Shown here: positions 19,624-28,309 of the stretch, piece by piece
How the letters are laid out: each line of letters opens with the position of its first letter
Position numbering within the stretch: position 1 is the stretch's first letter
Source of the DNA: Candidatus Tenderia electrophaga
GTDB lineage: Bacteria; Pseudomonadota; Gammaproteobacteria; Tenderiales; Tenderiaceae
Direction: 5' to 3'
Length of the DNA: 64,000 bases
NCBI GenBank assembly: GCA_001447805.1
Contig: CP013099.1
Span: 2,675,181-2,739,180 of the forward strand
The notes under the pieces: model-generated
Database searches by the model: none
What the model saw: only the letters and a program-made list of their open reading frames with translations
What the model was told of the DNA's origin: nothing
Translations under genes and position numbers: made by a program

Positions 19624-20310
19624 TTACCTCAAGGGTGGAAAATGCAGTTTGCTGCCGGGCGTGAGCGCACGGAAGTTGGTGATGTCATTGACCCGGGCCA
19701 CTTCGAGGTAATATGAACTGTCTTTGTAGACGCGGTAACACAGCAATGGCAGGGTATCCCCCGCCTTGACCTCGATCACATGACTCAAATCGGGTGAAGA
19801 ACGCTTGGCGCGCAGGGCCTCCTCCTCCTTGCTCATGAAGCCGGAAAAGGCCAGCTTGATCTTGGCGCGCAGGGGTTCGCCGCTGGGTTTGAACAGTGTG
19901 TACTCCACCGACATGGATTCCAGTCGGCCGAAGAAGATCAGACTACCCCACAACAAGCGCACATGATTGGGCTCGTGGTTGTCGCCGTCATATTTGTAGA
20001 CGATATCGGTAAGCTCCTGGACCTGGGTCTTCACATCCTTGGCGCCCACCAACTGCACCACGCCGGTGCCGTCGATGACTATATCGAAGTTGACCTTTTC
20101 CGGCTTGATGCCGCTGAACTTGGCATCGGAACCCAGCTGTCCCAGCGCCTCTTTCTTGTTGTAGCCGATGGAATAGGCATGACTGTAGCTGGCGGGATTG
20201 AGCATGACCTCGAAGGCGGTACCGTCATCCACATTGACGTTGCCGCTGTCATCCACCGTGCACGGCGATATTTTCAGCTTCTTCTTCAATCCTGTACTGA
20301 TACCCGCCAT
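19624..20310 (-). CDS. LysM-containing baseplate/tube-initiator protein (Afp7-like)
   Basis: 228 residues. The N-terminal 160 residues resemble tail-tube-fold CIS proteins (EVMLNPASYSHAYSIGYN near 35). A short LysM-like motif ends the protein (VEVKAGDTLPLLCYRVY to LTPGSKLHFPPL). In Afp-like particles this protein links the spike to the first tube ring, comparable to phage gp53/LysM. It directly abuts the DUF5908 stop. Confidence 0.88.
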   Translation of the reverse strand: MAGISTGLKKKLKISPCTVDDSGNVNVDDGTAFEVMLNPASYSHAYSIGYNKKEALGQLGSDAKFSGIKPEKVNFDIVIDGTGVVQLVGAKDVKTQVQELTDIVYKYDGDNHEPNHVRLLWGSLIFFGRLESMSVEYTLFKPSGEPLRAKIKLAFSGFMSKEEEALRAKRSSPDLSHVIEVKAGDTLPLLCYRVYKDSSYYLEVARVNDITNFRALTPGSKLHFPPLR

Positions 20311-20481
20311 TTAGCGCTCCCGCACCTCGTTCAGACTATCCGCGATCATCTCGCGGCATTCTTGCATCAGCGCTTCTTTCAGTTGTTCCATATCCACGGC
20401 ACGCTGTTCCGAGTCTTGTTGCGCGGGACCTTCGTCGCTGACCGTGGACTTGATAATCAGCTGCTTGACTTCGATAGTCAT
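20311..20481 (-). CDS. DUF5908 small eCIS protein
   Basis: 56 residues (MTIEVKQLIIKSTVSDE at the start, helical acidic C-terminus). DUF5908 proteins are small, recurrent members of contractile injection loci, roughly where Afp6 sits; the role is unknown. ATG 20481 is chosen over the longer in-frame start at 20574 because the latter overlaps most of the tail of the tube gene. Confidence 0.8.
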   Translation of the reverse strand: MTIEVKQLIIKSTVSDEGPAQQDSEQRAVDMEQLKEALMQECREMIADSLNEVRER

Positions 20482-20483
20482 AT

Positions 20484-20954
20484 TCAAATCATCCTGTTGG
20501 AATAGTTGTAACTTAGCTCGATTTTTTCGATGGCCACTTCGTTCTTGGTGGAGTTGAAGGGCTCCACTTCCCAATTGACGGGATAGGCATTGGCGAAGGA
20601 CCAGGCGCGCACCGGCGCCTTGTTCTCATTCATCAGGTAGACCATCACCGGCATGGGCACGATGGGCACGGCGAAATCGGCTTCGAACACCGAGCGGCAC
20701 CAGATCACCAGCGGCGAGGTTATTTTGGCGATACCGCGCTTCAATACCAGCCTGGGATGCTTCACCGACTTGGGCAGTTGGTGCACATAACGGTTTTCGC
20801 CGCCCTCCACGTAGGGCTCGGTCTCGATCTCGGAACCGATACCGCTCACCTCCTGAAACGAGGTATCCGACATACCCGCCGTGGCGGCGAAGACAACCTT
20901 AAAATAAAACGCGGAAGGCTGATAGCCGCCCGACGTCAGCGATATTCCAGCCAT
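20484..20954 (-). CDS. Second tail-tube protein (gp19 family)
   Basis: 156 residues with the phage T4 gp19-type tube fold: FYFKVVFAAT near 17, FQEVSGIGSEIETEPYVEGG, and the KRGI strand in the middle. It differs from the other tube protein of this locus and may form the ring next to the baseplate (Afp5-like role) rather than the main tube, by analogy with Afp1/Afp5. It is separated from the first tube gene by a 77-bp gap that holds a strong hairpin. Confidence 0.92.
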   Translation of the reverse strand: MAGISLTSGGYQPSAFYFKVVFAATAGMSDTSFQEVSGIGSEIETEPYVEGGENRYVHQLPKSVKHPRLVLKRGIAKITSPLVIWCRSVFEADFAVPIVPMPVMVYLMNENKAPVRAWSFANAYPVNWEVEPFNSTKNEVAIEKIELSYNYSNRMI

Positions 20955-20981
20955 AGTTCCTCCCGGCGCAAAAACACAACA

Positions 20982-21010
20982 GGGGCGATGCGTAAATAAC
21001 GCGTCGCCCC
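20982..21010 (-). terminator. Hairpin between the two tube genes, possible partial terminator
   Basis: GGGGCGA and TCGCCCC arms are extended inward to a 12-bp stem (one G-U) with a 5-nt AAATA loop. On the minus-strand transcript it is followed by TGTTGTGTTTTTG. It lies between the first tube gene and the second tube gene, so it could lower expression of downstream baseplate genes relative to sheath and tube, which are needed in many copies. Confidence 0.5.
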
Positions 21011-21031
21011 CCCTATTCCGTCGTTGCGCAG

Positions 21032-21490
21032 TTAAGAATTATCGATGGTAATCCCTTCGTGGGCGACCTCGATGGTCTCGATGGCCACCTCGTTGCCGTC
21101 CGCCTTGAGGTCGGTACCGGTAATCTTGGTCGGCCAGGCATTGGCCAGGGTCCAGACCATGGTCGGCGCACCGGCCTCGTCGAGCAGGCTGATGGTGACC
21201 GGCACACGCTTGATGGTGTTCATCTTGATCTGGTTAAACCAGTCCCAGAACTTATTATCCGACTTGAAGACGCCCTTCTTCATAGTGACATTGCTGGACT
21301 TCTTGATGCCCGGCATTTTGATGGTGGAAAACTCGGGGCTGTCGCCGTGCCGATACTCGATCGGCTGCGCCTCGATATCCAGGCCCGACACCTCCTGGAA
21401 CGACATTACTTCGGAATCCCATTTCACCTGAAAGTAGAACTTCGGCAAGGGCCATACGGTTGTGGATTGTGCGGATCCGTCATCTGCCAT
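21032..21490 (-). CDS. Main tail-tube protein (gp19 family, Afp1-like)
   Basis: 152 residues with the gp19 tube fold: WPLPKFYFQVKWDSE near 14-28, FQEVSGLDIEAQPIEYRHGD, MKKGVFKSDNKFWDWF and the C-terminal strand EVAIETIEVAHEG. It stacks as hexamer rings to form the inner tube. It follows the sheath gene by 63 bp, as in many eCIS loci. Confidence 0.93.
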   Translation of the reverse strand: MADDGSAQSTTVWPLPKFYFQVKWDSEVMSFQEVSGLDIEAQPIEYRHGDSPEFSTIKMPGIKKSSNVTMKKGVFKSDNKFWDWFNQIKMNTIKRVPVTISLLDEAGAPTMVWTLANAWPTKITGTDLKADGNEVAIETIEVAHEGITIDNS

Positions 21491-21553
21491 GATACATCTC
21501 CCTCTAAGTTGAAAAGATTATTATTCGTTATTGTCGGTTTTCAGACCGAGATG

Positions 21554-23089
21554 CTATGACTTCTGCATCTGCTGTTGGAACGTGATTTCAATAAACTCGG
21601 CCGGACGACTGATGGCCACCAGCACCGTCACCCGCAAGATACCTTCCAGGATGTCCTCGGAGGTCATGGTCTCGCCCAGACCGACATGGACGCTGAAGGC
21701 ATCGTCCGGCACCGCCCCGGCCAGGCCGCCGCGTTTCCAGATACCGGTGAGAAAGTTGCGGATCATGCTCTTGATGGTGACCCAGGTGTTGGCCACGTTG
21801 GGCTCGAAGACATAGGCCTTGGTGGCCAGCTTGATGGACTCTTCCAGCATGATCATGGTGCGGCGCACATTGATGTAGCGCCAGTCGAGACTATTGCCGT
21901 CCAGGGTGCGCGCGCCCCATACCAGCGTGCCCTCACCGATGAAGGTACGGATGGCGTTGATGGACTTGCCCTGGGTGGTGACGTTCAGGTCTTCCTGATC
22001 GTCGTGGGTGATATTCACCGCCGGCGAGACCACCGCGTTCAGACTGACATTGGCGGGCGCCTTCCACACACCGCGGGAATTGTCCACCATGGTATAGATG
22101 CCGGCCATGGCCGCGGCGGGCGGCAGCAGGTTGAGCTTTTCTTTGATGGAGCCGAGGATATTGCCGTACAGCGGGCTCATGGCGATGAGACTCTTGTTGA
22201 GCAGCCCCTTGACCGCATAGACCTCTTGTTCCGATTTGTCGTCCCAGCTGTTGGTGATGTCGTTGACCGCCTGCGCCTGTTGGGCGATCTTGGCGGGGGT
22301 GGAATCGTCGACGCTGTCCGGAATGCCGAGTTCGCTGCGCAACAAGGTCTGCAACACGTCAGGGTTGGCGATGTTGTCGTAGCTAAGGTCCTTGTCCTGA
22401 ACGATGGTGGTATTGATCCAGGGATAATAGGCGGCGGCGAAATCCAGATAGTTGATACCCAAGGCCGAGCGGAAATTCTCGACGCAATCGCCGGCGGGGT
22501 CCTGGCGGTCCTTCTGACCGCCCCAGATATCGAGGATGGCAAAACGGTTTTTCATCTTGCCGCCACAATGGGCCAGAGCCGCCTGTTGCACGCTGATGCT
22601 GTTTTGTTCGTCCAGCAACACGGTCTCGGGGATAACCACCATGGTGGGCTCCTGCTCTTTGACCAGCAGGTTGATCCCTTTGCTCAATCTGTCCGCCTCG
22701 ATGGCGTCCTTGTAGTTACCCACCGATACTACGTAGCAGGGCCCGCCGCCGTTCTGAAAGAACAGCAACATGCTATGGTAGAGCAGGTATTCGCCGGCAC
22801 TCTGGTTCAACACATACGCGCTGTCGCCTAGCGAAAAAGCCGCCTCGACATTGGGATCGGCGGGCTTTTCCTCGATGTTGAACTGGGGCATGGGCGCGAA
22901 ACCGAAATAATTGTGAAACTCCGACATGGATGTGATGCGCCAGGGTTTGTTCAATAAGGACTTGCCCCTGTTATCCGCCTTTTGGGTGTAGCCGATAAAA
23001 GCCGGAACCGCGGTGGCCACTTCGACGACAGAATTCGGAAAGGCGTTCTTTTCGACGATATAAACGCCCGGTGTTTTCATCTGTCCCAT
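21554..23089 (-). CDS. Contractile sheath protein (gp18 family)
   Basis: 511 residues. The start MKTPGVYIVEKNAFPNSVVEVATAVPAFIGYT is typical of sheath proteins. The C-terminal sheath domain includes NAIRTFIGEGTLVWGARTLDG, WRYINVRR and LTGIWKRGGLAG, the region that forms intersubunit contacts. Only one sheath gene is seen, unlike the three of Afp. Contraction of this layer drives the tube outward. Confidence 0.95.
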   Translation of the reverse strand: MGQMKTPGVYIVEKNAFPNSVVEVATAVPAFIGYTQKADNRGKSLLNKPWRITSMSEFHNYFGFAPMPQFNIEEKPADPNVEAAFSLGDSAYVLNQSAGEYLLYHSMLLFFQNGGGPCYVVSVGNYKDAIEADRLSKGINLLVKEQEPTMVVIPETVLLDEQNSISVQQAALAHCGGKMKNRFAILDIWGGQKDRQDPAGDCVENFRSALGINYLDFAAAYYPWINTTIVQDKDLSYDNIANPDVLQTLLRSELGIPDSVDDSTPAKIAQQAQAVNDITNSWDDKSEQEVYAVKGLLNKSLIAMSPLYGNILGSIKEKLNLLPPAAAMAGIYTMVDNSRGVWKAPANVSLNAVVSPAVNITHDDQEDLNVTTQGKSINAIRTFIGEGTLVWGARTLDGNSLDWRYINVRRTMIMLEESIKLATKAYVFEPNVANTWVTIKSMIRNFLTGIWKRGGLAGAVPDDAFSVHVGLGETMTSEDILEGILRVTVLVAISRPAEFIEITFQQQMQKS

Positions 23090-23111
23090 AATATCTTCCC
23101 TCTATTTATTG

Positions 23112-23978
23112 TTAGCTGTTAACGTAGATTTCTGAAACTACCGTTCCGTGCCCTGCAATCGTTTCCATCCCCGGCCGGCTGACGCAGGCAAGCGGTAATC
23201 GTTTGATCAAAACCCTTTCGCCTTGCTGACTCTTGGCGCTCAACTGCAAACGAAAGTCGTAATCCTGATGCAGGGGAATGTCTTTTGTGGATCTAAACAC
23301 AAGCGCGTCCCGGCCACCCGCCAAGGTGGTCCTGCCCAACGGCTCGAATTCAAGCCGGCCGTCCGCATCCACGACACGGGCATCCTGGGCGGCCATCTCG
23401 CCGAGCACATAATATTGCCAATAGGTGCGGCGCGAACGAAATGCGATTCGATACTCCACACCGTCGCCATCGAGCCAATCCGCGAGTAGCGATTGCCGCC
23501 CGTGATGCGCATAGATCCTGAGCACGAACACGGGCGGCAGCAGTCTGTCCTTCTGGCCCATCATACTCCCGAGCCGGTCCGAATCCAGGGCCACAAGATC
23601 ATGTTCCGCGACGTAATCCGAACCGTGTAGACGCACGACCGCGCCCGGCGCCGCGCCGCGATTGTCGAAATAAGGCATCTCGGCCATGCCGGCGCCGAAG
23701 GGCTCGCTGTAGCTCCTGAACTCCGGATCGGCGGCGTACACCTTGAATTCAAAACACAAGGGGTCGTCGCTGTCGTCGGCATACATTTCCAGCGACGCCA
23801 GTCGCGCTTCATCGTAACTCACGACGATGCCATCACCGCGGCGGCGCAATAACAAACCGGCGTTGCCCATTATGTGTTGGGTATGTTGCGTGGGGATGAA
23901 CTCGAGACCGGGGCAACGGCCATCCGAGAAGAAATCATGCGCCACACAGACACGAAACAATGATCGGTAGGCGCTCAT
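23112..23978 (-). CDS. Unknown eCIS-operon protein
   Basis: 288 residues from ATG 23978; no signal peptide or TM segment. It is rich in beta-type sequence and aromatic/acidic residues (HDFFSDGRCPGLEFIPT at 14-30). Located between the DUF4255 tail-terminator gene and the sheath gene in a tight run (16 and 22 bp gaps), it is likely part of the particle or its assembly, but I recognise no named family. A structural search would show whether it is a cap, collar or chaperone. Confidence 0.75.
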   Translation of the reverse strand: MSAYRSLFRVCVAHDFFSDGRCPGLEFIPTQHTQHIMGNAGLLLRRRGDGIVVSYDEARLASLEMYADDSDDPLCFEFKVYAADPEFRSYSEPFGAGMAEMPYFDNRGAAPGAVVRLHGSDYVAEHDLVALDSDRLGSMMGQKDRLLPPVFVLRIYAHHGRQSLLADWLDGDGVEYRIAFRSRRTYWQYYVLGEMAAQDARVVDADGRLEFEPLGRTTLAGGRDALVFRSTKDIPLHQDYDFRLQLSAKSQQGERVLIKRLPLACVSRPGMETIAGHGTVVSEIYVNS

Positions 23979-23994
23979 CACAAACAAGCCTGTG

Positions 23995-24567
23995 TCAGTG
24001 ACTCAGGCTGGGTTGCGGCCGGGTCAAGGCAGGGGCCTGCTTCTTCACCGCACCGGAGTCGTAAGTCACCATCCTGACCTTGTAGAGCACCGAGGGCAGA
24101 TATTTGCCGCTCAGCATGCCCCACAGACTGCTGAGGTTCTGCATGTCCAGATTTTCGATATCCAGGATGAGTTTGTTGATTTTAGTATCCAGACCGGGGC
24201 TGTTGTGTTGGTCGAACACCCCCTGGCCCTGGAAATAGCTGATGGTTTTGGAAATAAACTTCAACCCTTCCTGATAATTACTGCCGCTGAAATAGCTGGC
24301 GAACATCAGATATAAATTAAAGTATAGAGGCGGCGAGGCAACGATACTGCGGCCGCCACCGCTGGCGAAGTTTTGCTGCTGGAAGGGGACGCTGTCCTTT
24401 TCGATATTGACCAGGGAAACCACGATCTTGTTGTTGGCATGGGGGGCGACGCTGCCGTCCTGCTCCAACAGATTGGAAACCACGACCACATCCTCGCTCA
24501 GGTCGAAGCTGCGCTTGAGATGCTGATTGAGTTCGGAGGCAATATGACTAATCGCGGTGTCGATCAT
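23995..24567 (-). CDS. DUF4255/Pvc16-family tail terminator (Afp16-like)
   Basis: 190 residues. DUF4255 features are seen: MIDTAISHIASELNQHLKRSF at the start, then the KIVVSLVNIEKD strand and PPLYFNLYLMFASYF. This family caps the distal end of eCIS tubes and sheaths. In Afp/PVC the gene is last; here it is first in the operon. The start is 74-81 nt downstream of the inferred transcription start, with AGGGAAGGGATGG upstream. Confidence 0.9.
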   Translation of the reverse strand: MIDTAISHIASELNQHLKRSFDLSEDVVVVSNLLEQDGSVAPHANNKIVVSLVNIEKDSVPFQQQNFASGGGRSIVASPPLYFNLYLMFASYFSGSNYQEGLKFISKTISYFQGQGVFDQHNSPGLDTKINKLILDIENLDMQNLSSLWGMLSGKYLPSVLYKVRMVTYDSGAVKKQAPALTRPQPSLSH

Positions 24568-24598
24568 TAACCATCCCTTCCCTGATAGTGGCTAACAG

Positions 24599-24620
24599 AC
24601 AATCACGGCGCCGAGATTGT
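24599..24620. promoter_or_regulatory. 22-bp near-perfect palindrome in the eCIS leader
   Basis: ACAATC-A-CGGCGCCG-A-GATTGT is symmetric except for the A/A pair. It lies downstream of the inferred eCIS -10 box and upstream of the first gene, so it could be a repressor operator or a 5'-UTR hairpin. The GGCGCC core recurs at 24632-24637 and 24677-24682. Confidence 0.5.
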
Positions 24621-24647
24621 GATCTAATTGGGGCGCCGGAATGGGGA

Positions 24648-24676
24648 AGTGTTGCGGTAACGCGGGGTTTTGTCAA
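24648..24676 (-). promoter_or_regulatory. Predicted sigma70-type promoter of the eCIS operon
   Basis: On the minus strand a perfect -35 TTGACA (24676-24671) is followed after 17 bp by AACACT (24653-24648), giving a start near 24641, 74 nt before the DUF4255 ATG. The -10 matches consensus at only three positions, so an activator may be required. Confidence 0.45.
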
Positions 24677-24726
24677 GGCGCCCGGACACCGCACCAAGTC
24701 GGGGCATCACCTGCCGGGGTAGGCTT

Positions 24727-25482
24727 TTATTCCCAATACTTACGTCTGGCGTAATGCTCCAGCAGCTTGATTTCATAATCGCGGCTAATCACCGCTTTGG
24801 GATCGTAGGCCGGGGCGGTGAGGATATCCTCTTTACACAAGTCCACGGTCACACTCTTCTCCAGCCAGTGGACCCGCTCGATCCAGGCGGGATTGAGCAG
24901 CACGTGCTTGCCCGGCCACCAATTGCGGGTATCGATCTCCAGATAGCGTACCTTCCAATACTGGTCGTCGATGACGAAGTCCGCCACGTGGCCGAACTCG
25001 CCGTCCTCGGCGTCGAGGCGGTAACCGCTCACCTGGTCCGAGCTGCGCAAGTGGTTGTCGCGCTTGCCTTCACGCCAGGTATCATAAAACGGCGGCAGGG
25101 GCCGGTGGGGGTCGAAGCTCGGCTGTGCGGCCGAGAAGGGGTCGGATTGCCAATACGGCGGCCAACCGTAATAGCGCAGGTATTCCTGTTCGTACTGACG
25201 CGAAACCGGCTGATCGGCGCCCAGAGGCGGGCTGTTCTCTATCTGCTCCTGACTCAGTTCGATGTAAAGCGTATGCGCCTGCTCGTCGAGTTCGCCGACG
25301 GCGACGGGCGAAATGAGCACGCGCCGCCCCATCAACCAACCACCCGTGTTGACCACCAGGTAGCGAACAGACCAATTGGAATCGTCGAAGTAGACTTCTT
25401 CCACTTTGCCGATTTCACCGTCCGCGGCACACAGGGTAAAGCGCTGAAGCTGCCTCAATCGATGTAATTTCACATTAGCCAT
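24727..25482 (-). CDS. Cytoplasmic protein with two PRC-barrel domains
   Basis: 251 residues, no signal peptide. Two PRC-barrel copies are seen: about 15-80 (DGEIGKVEEVYFDDSNWSVR) and about 145-205 (DGEFGHVADFVIDDQYWKVR), joined by a Pro/Tyr-rich linker. PRC barrels mediate protein or RNA contacts in many stress and photosynthetic-apparatus proteins. It is the last gene of the minus-strand run with transaldolase and the flavin oxidoreductase; two more PRC-barrel proteins occur in this window. Confidence 0.9.
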   Translation of the reverse strand: MANVKLHRLRQLQRFTLCAADGEIGKVEEVYFDDSNWSVRYLVVNTGGWLMGRRVLISPVAVGELDEQAHTLYIELSQEQIENSPPLGADQPVSRQYEQEYLRYYGWPPYWQSDPFSAAQPSFDPHRPLPPFYDTWREGKRDNHLRSSDQVSGYRLDAEDGEFGHVADFVIDDQYWKVRYLEIDTRNWWPGKHVLLNPAWIERVHWLEKSVTVDLCKEDILTAPAYDPKAVISRDYEIKLLEHYARRKYWE

Positions 25483-25529
25483 AATTTACACCTGCTTAAT
25501 CATTGCGGCGTTCGCACGGCGGCAAGCCG

Positions 25530-26957
25530 TCACTGCCCCGCGGCGGGAACGCATGGAAGTCGATGCTGCAGCGCCAATTCCAGTGGCGCTTTGCGACTGT
25601 CGCCGAGCCGGTCACGGGTATCACGCAAGGCGCTGCGCAGCCCCTCCTCGACCACAGGGTGATAAAAAGGCATACGTAATACGTCGTGAACACTGCGGCG
25701 CTCACCGATGGCCCAGGCCAGCAAATGGGCCAGGTGCTCACCCTGCGGTACACACATCTCGGCCCCCAGCAGGCGACCTGACCCGGGTTCGGCATAGACA
25801 CGCAGCACGCCTCGGTCACTGCGCGTCATCCGCAGCCGTCCCTGAGCGGCGAAGTCGGCCGCGCCGATCACCGGCTCAACGGATTTGAGACTGGCCAGAC
25901 TCTGACCGGCCACGGCGATATGGGGATCGGAAAAGACAATCATCAGCGGCGTGCGCCGTTCAAACGACAGGGCACCTGACTGCAAGGCATTGTGAGCGGC
26001 AATATAGCCCTCGTCCGCCGCTTCGTGCAGCAGCGGGACGCAGCCGTCCACATCGCCGGCAAGATAGATGGGCAGATCGCCCACCTGCATGGTGTGGGGA
26101 TTGAAACGGGGCCGGCCTTGATCATCCAAGACCACGCCCAACTGCTCCAGTCCCAAGCCCTCCAGGTTGGGGCGCCGTCCCAGGGCGACCAGCGCCTTAT
26201 CCACCACCACTTGCCGACCGCTGCCCTGTACCGCCACCCGGTCGCCCTGCGCATCCAGCTCGGCGCGGGCACCCATATAGATGGGGAACTCCGGCTGCAG
26301 CATATCGAGCGCCTGCCGGGCCACCGTTTCATCGCTGAGCCCGCCGATACAGTTGGACGCTTCAAAGCCGTAGACGTCCACGCCCACGCGGCTCAGGGCC
26401 TGGGCCAGTTCCAGCCCCACACCACCCATGCCCACCACCGCCAGCGAAGGGGGCAGTTCCTCCCATTCGAAAAACTCATCACTGTCGGCCACGCGCCGGC
26501 CCAGCGCGCGCCAGGCGTCCGGGACCACGGGGCGCGAGCCTGTGGCGATGATGCTGGCTTCGGCCTCGATGATCCGCTCCCCCACTTGCACGCGCTGCGG
26601 TGCGACGAAGCGCGCCCGCCCGGCGATGCTGCGCTCGCCCAGATCGGCGGTTTGGCGCGCGGCAGCGGCGGCAAAGTCGTCGCGCAGGTCGCGCACTTTC
26701 TGCATCAGCACGGCGGAATCCAGCTGCAACGCGGCCGCCCCCTGCACATCCAGGGTTTCGAGCAGGTGACGGTTATGAAAGGCGTTGGCGAATTCCACCA
26801 GGGTCTTGGAGGGCATGCAGCCCGTACGGGCGCAGGTGGTGCCGTAGGGGCCGGCGTTGATGATGACGAAGTTATCGGTGTGCTTGCGTACCTGGTTCAG
26901 GGCCGACAAGCCCGCAGTGCCGGCACCGATAATGGCGATGTCATAACGCCGCGTCAT
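25530..26957 (-). CDS. Dihydrolipoamide dehydrogenase-like FAD/NAD(P) disulfide oxidoreductase
   Basis: 475 residues. N-terminal FAD Rossmann motif GAGTAG (11-16), redox-active disulfide C-ARTG-C in the usual helix (near 43-48, followed by MPSK), second Rossmann GMGGVGLE (about 175-182), FAD motif YLAGDVDG and a C-terminal dimer domain with MPFYHPVVEEGLR containing the His-x4-Glu active pair. This is a class I pyridine nucleotide-disulfide reductase; the natural substrate (lipoamide, glutathione-like or other thiol) cannot be told. It lies between transaldolase and the PRC-barrel gene, probably co-transcribed. Confidence 0.88.
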   Translation of the reverse strand: MTRRYDIAIIGAGTAGLSALNQVRKHTDNFVIINAGPYGTTCARTGCMPSKTLVEFANAFHNRHLLETLDVQGAAALQLDSAVLMQKVRDLRDDFAAAAARQTADLGERSIAGRARFVAPQRVQVGERIIEAEASIIATGSRPVVPDAWRALGRRVADSDEFFEWEELPPSLAVVGMGGVGLELAQALSRVGVDVYGFEASNCIGGLSDETVARQALDMLQPEFPIYMGARAELDAQGDRVAVQGSGRQVVVDKALVALGRRPNLEGLGLEQLGVVLDDQGRPRFNPHTMQVGDLPIYLAGDVDGCVPLLHEAADEGYIAAHNALQSGALSFERRTPLMIVFSDPHIAVAGQSLASLKSVEPVIGAADFAAQGRLRMTRSDRGVLRVYAEPGSGRLLGAEMCVPQGEHLAHLLAWAIGERRSVHDVLRMPFYHPVVEEGLRSALRDTRDRLGDSRKAPLELALQHRLPCVPAAGQ

Positions 26958-27023
26958 GACGTCAATTTGTCCGTGTTCGTGGGTTCATAAGATCAGATCA
27001 TCGTCAGTGGCCATCACCACCGA

Positions 27024-28136
27024 TCAGGTGGCGTACTCGCGCGTCAATTGAAAGCGTTTCTCCTGCAGCGCCTTGAGCACGGCGTCATAGGAATGGGCGA
27101 ATTTGGCCACCCCCTCCTGCTCCAGCTGCTCGCTGATCTGCGCCAGGTTGATACCGCATCGATCCAGGGCCTGCAACTGCTGCTTGGCCTGGTCCACATG
27201 CTCCTCCAGGGTGGCATGCAACTCACCATGGGCCTGAAATGCATCCAGGGTGTCGGCCGGCAGGGTGTTGACGGTATGCGGCCCGATCAACTGCTCGATG
27301 TAAAGCACATCGCGATAGGCCGGGTCCTTGGTGCTGGTGCTGGCCCACAGCGGCCGTTGCATACTGACGCCGCGTTGCAGCTGTTCCGCCGCCCGTTCGG
27401 AACCGAGCGCGGACTTGAAGGATTGATAGGCCAGCTTGGCATTGGCGATGGCGATCTTGCCTTTCAGCGCCTCAGCCTCGGCGCCGCCGACCTTATCCAA
27501 GGCGGCATCCACCTTGCTGTCGATACGGCTGATAAAAAAAGAGGCCACCGAGGCCAGCCCGGCGGGGTTGGGATTGTGCTGTAGTCCGCGCAGAAAGGCC
27601 TCGATCACCGCCTGGTAACGCGGCACCGAAAACAGCAGGGTAATATTGACGTTGATCCCCTCGGCGATCAGGGTCTCGACGGCCAACAGACCCGGCACCG
27701 TGCCCGGCACCTTGATCATCAGATTGGGCCGATCCACCGTACGCCACAGATGCCGCGCAGCGGCGACGGTGGCATCGCTGTCATAGGCGATGTGCGGCGA
27801 GACCTCGAGACTGACGAAGCCGTCGCGGCCGTCACTGCTGAGATACACCGGCGCCATGATGTCGGCCGCCATTTGCACATCCTGCACGATCAGCCATTCA
27901 TAAAGATGCTGCTCATCGAGCTGGTGATCGGCCTGCAACAGATCGCGAATGGTATCGTCATACGCCTGACTACCGGTCAACGCCTTTTCAAAAATGGTGG
28001 GATTGGTGGTCACGCCCCGCACACCGGCATCGCGCAGTGTCGCCAAGCCGCCGTTGACCAGCAGCTCACGATCAAGATAATCCAACCATACCGACTGTCC
28101 GTAGTCGCTATACAGCGTCAATATATTCGATGTCAT
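27024..28136 (-). CDS. tal: Transaldolase
   Basis: 370 residues of the long (cyanobacterial/actinobacterial-type) transaldolase family. Conserved TTNPT (43-47), VSLEVSP (108-114) and the Schiff-base lysine in LMIKVPGT (K142) are present, as is ASVASFFISRID. It transfers a dihydroxyacetone unit between sugar phosphates in the non-oxidative pentose phosphate pathway, here likely working with the divergently encoded phosphoketolase. An FNR-like box sits at 28221-28234, about 85 bp upstream, with a TAAGGT -10 candidate (28197-28192). Confidence 0.92.
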   Translation of the reverse strand: MTSNILTLYSDYGQSVWLDYLDRELLVNGGLATLRDAGVRGVTTNPTIFEKALTGSQAYDDTIRDLLQADHQLDEQHLYEWLIVQDVQMAADIMAPVYLSSDGRDGFVSLEVSPHIAYDSDATVAAARHLWRTVDRPNLMIKVPGTVPGLLAVETLIAEGINVNITLLFSVPRYQAVIEAFLRGLQHNPNPAGLASVASFFISRIDSKVDAALDKVGGAEAEALKGKIAIANAKLAYQSFKSALGSERAAEQLQRGVSMQRPLWASTSTKDPAYRDVLYIEQLIGPHTVNTLPADTLDAFQAHGELHATLEEHVDQAKQQLQALDRCGINLAQISEQLEQEGVAKFAHSYDAVLKALQEKRFQLTREYAT

Positions 28137-28220
28137 GCCTCAACCCACCTTAAAAAATTCTTCAAAATTGCCCAGTTGGCGCAGTCACATCACCTTAACG
28201 TCGCGGCACCGCCCAGCGCA

Positions 28221-28234
28221 TTGAATTTTATCAA
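28221..28234. promoter_or_regulatory. FNR-type box 1 (transaldolase side)
   Basis: TTGAATTTTATCAA, one mismatch to TTGAT-N4-ATCAA. Its centre is 33 bp from the minus-strand hexamer TAAGGT, consistent with activation of the transaldolase unit. Confidence 0.65.
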
Positions 28235-28309
28235 TCGTAAAGCTTCCGTCCGGGGCGCACGCCACACCGGTTTGGCCCGGTAATTTCGCGTTCCCGGCGC
28301 CGCATCTCA

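Noticed and set aside
2037-24567. Type VI secretion system or prophage reading of the contractile locus
   Set aside because: No TssJ/L/M, ClpV or Hcp-type genes and no capsid, portal, terminase, lysis or integrase genes; AAA+ of Afp15 type, DUF4255, DUF4157 and the CIS tape measure point to eCIS.
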